6,633 nt of DNA from Arsenophonus sp046530785 (GTDB taxonomy: Bacteria > Pseudomonadota > Gammaproteobacteria > Enterobacterales > Enterobacteriaceae). Positions 6,421 through 6,633 of the stretch are shown here, one piece after another. The first letter of the stretch is position 1. Every line of letters begins with the position of its first letter. Where the stretch lies: the NCBI GenBank assembly GCA_046530785.1, contig JBHEQT010000022.1, positions 1 through 6,633 on the forward strand, written 5' to 3'. The position numbers were made by a program, and so were the translations under genes. The notes under the pieces were generated by a model. That model was not told the DNA's origin. It saw only the letters and a list, made by a program, of their open reading frames with translations, and did not search any database.

Positions 6421-6633
6421 AATGCACAACTAAATCATCAACTAGTTATTTTTTAACTAAATTATGAAAGCTGAAATTCAATTTGTTTACAGTATTAAAT
6501 ATATTTGCAAATACTCAAAAGAAACTTTTATCACCATAGAAACTATTTATTGTTTTCTTAATAAAGAAAAATCTTTTTTAAAATAAATCAAAAACATAAA
6601 TAAATCTTGATAACCGTAAAATAAAAAAACGGA
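6421..6633 (-). repeat. Inverted repeat, right copy, at the window edge
   Basis: This is the partner of the segment at 1-213, in opposite orientation. A base at position p on the left pairs with 6634 minus p here. The outer 99 bases (6535-6633) are identical to the left copy. Weak similarity continues inward to about 6370. Both copies end exactly at the window ends, so the repeat probably continues outside what is shown. Confidence 0.95.
6464..6586 (+). CDS. Doubtful 40-codon ORF inside the right inverted repeat
   Basis: An ATG-to-TAA frame of 40 codons, beginning MKAEIQFVYS and ending KEKSFLK, lies in the right repeat copy. No ribosome site precedes it and I recognise no family. In the left copy the same frame (complement strand, 48-170) has lost its start, ATG to ATA, and carries Tyr9 to Cys and Thr24 to Ile. 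All three repeat differences inside the frame change the protein. That argues against selection on a product, so the frame is probably chance in AT-rich DNA or a relic. Confidence 0.12.
   Translation: MKAEIQFVYSIKYICKYSKETFITIETIYCFLNKEKSFLK

Noticed and set aside
1..6633. Composite transposon or insertion sequence bounded by terminal inverted repeats
   Set aside because: No transposase or remnant is recognisable, no target duplication can be seen, and the repeat fades inward instead of ending sharply.

Overview
The window looks like DNA from a host-restricted, AT-biased member of the Enterobacterales, such as an insect endosymbiont in genome reduction. The one intact gene encodes a class II fumarase that matches the enterobacterial FumC nearly residue for residue in its conserved blocks. 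It sits in DNA that is otherwise extremely AT-rich (single 60-base lines drop to about 8% G+C) and has no other convincing open reading frame. FumC itself is roughly one third G+C, the usual sign that selection still holds a coding sequence while the surroundings drift. The genus cannot be read from the sequence.

Layout. Positions 1-213 and 6421-6633 are an inverted repeat, 208 of 213 positions identical, running exactly to both ends of the window. Positions 214-675 hold no gene. fumC lies on the minus strand at 676-2091, with a plausible promoter, short leader and ribosome binding site between 2092 and 2184. From 2185 to 6420, about 4.2 kb, no intact gene can be supported. That stretch is probably decayed genes and spacer: a few islands of higher G+C and coding-like fragments interrupted by stops (near 2570-2970, 4760-4915, 5690-5830 and 5940-6230), plus many perfect hairpins, several clustered at 3908-4310.

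How it fits together. Only fumC appears functional: it would supply the fumarate/malate step of the TCA cycle as a single-gene unit. The inverted repeat is the most notable structure. Its outer 99 bases are identical in both copies and the first difference is at base 100. This fits a contig cut at a 99-base assembly-graph junction, with a longer inverted repeat continuing outside the window. The 6.6 kb would then be a single-copy loop between two inverted repeat copies. A linear replicon with terminal repeats is a less favoured alternative. No defence system, mobile-element enzyme, CRISPR array, tRNA or rRNA was found.
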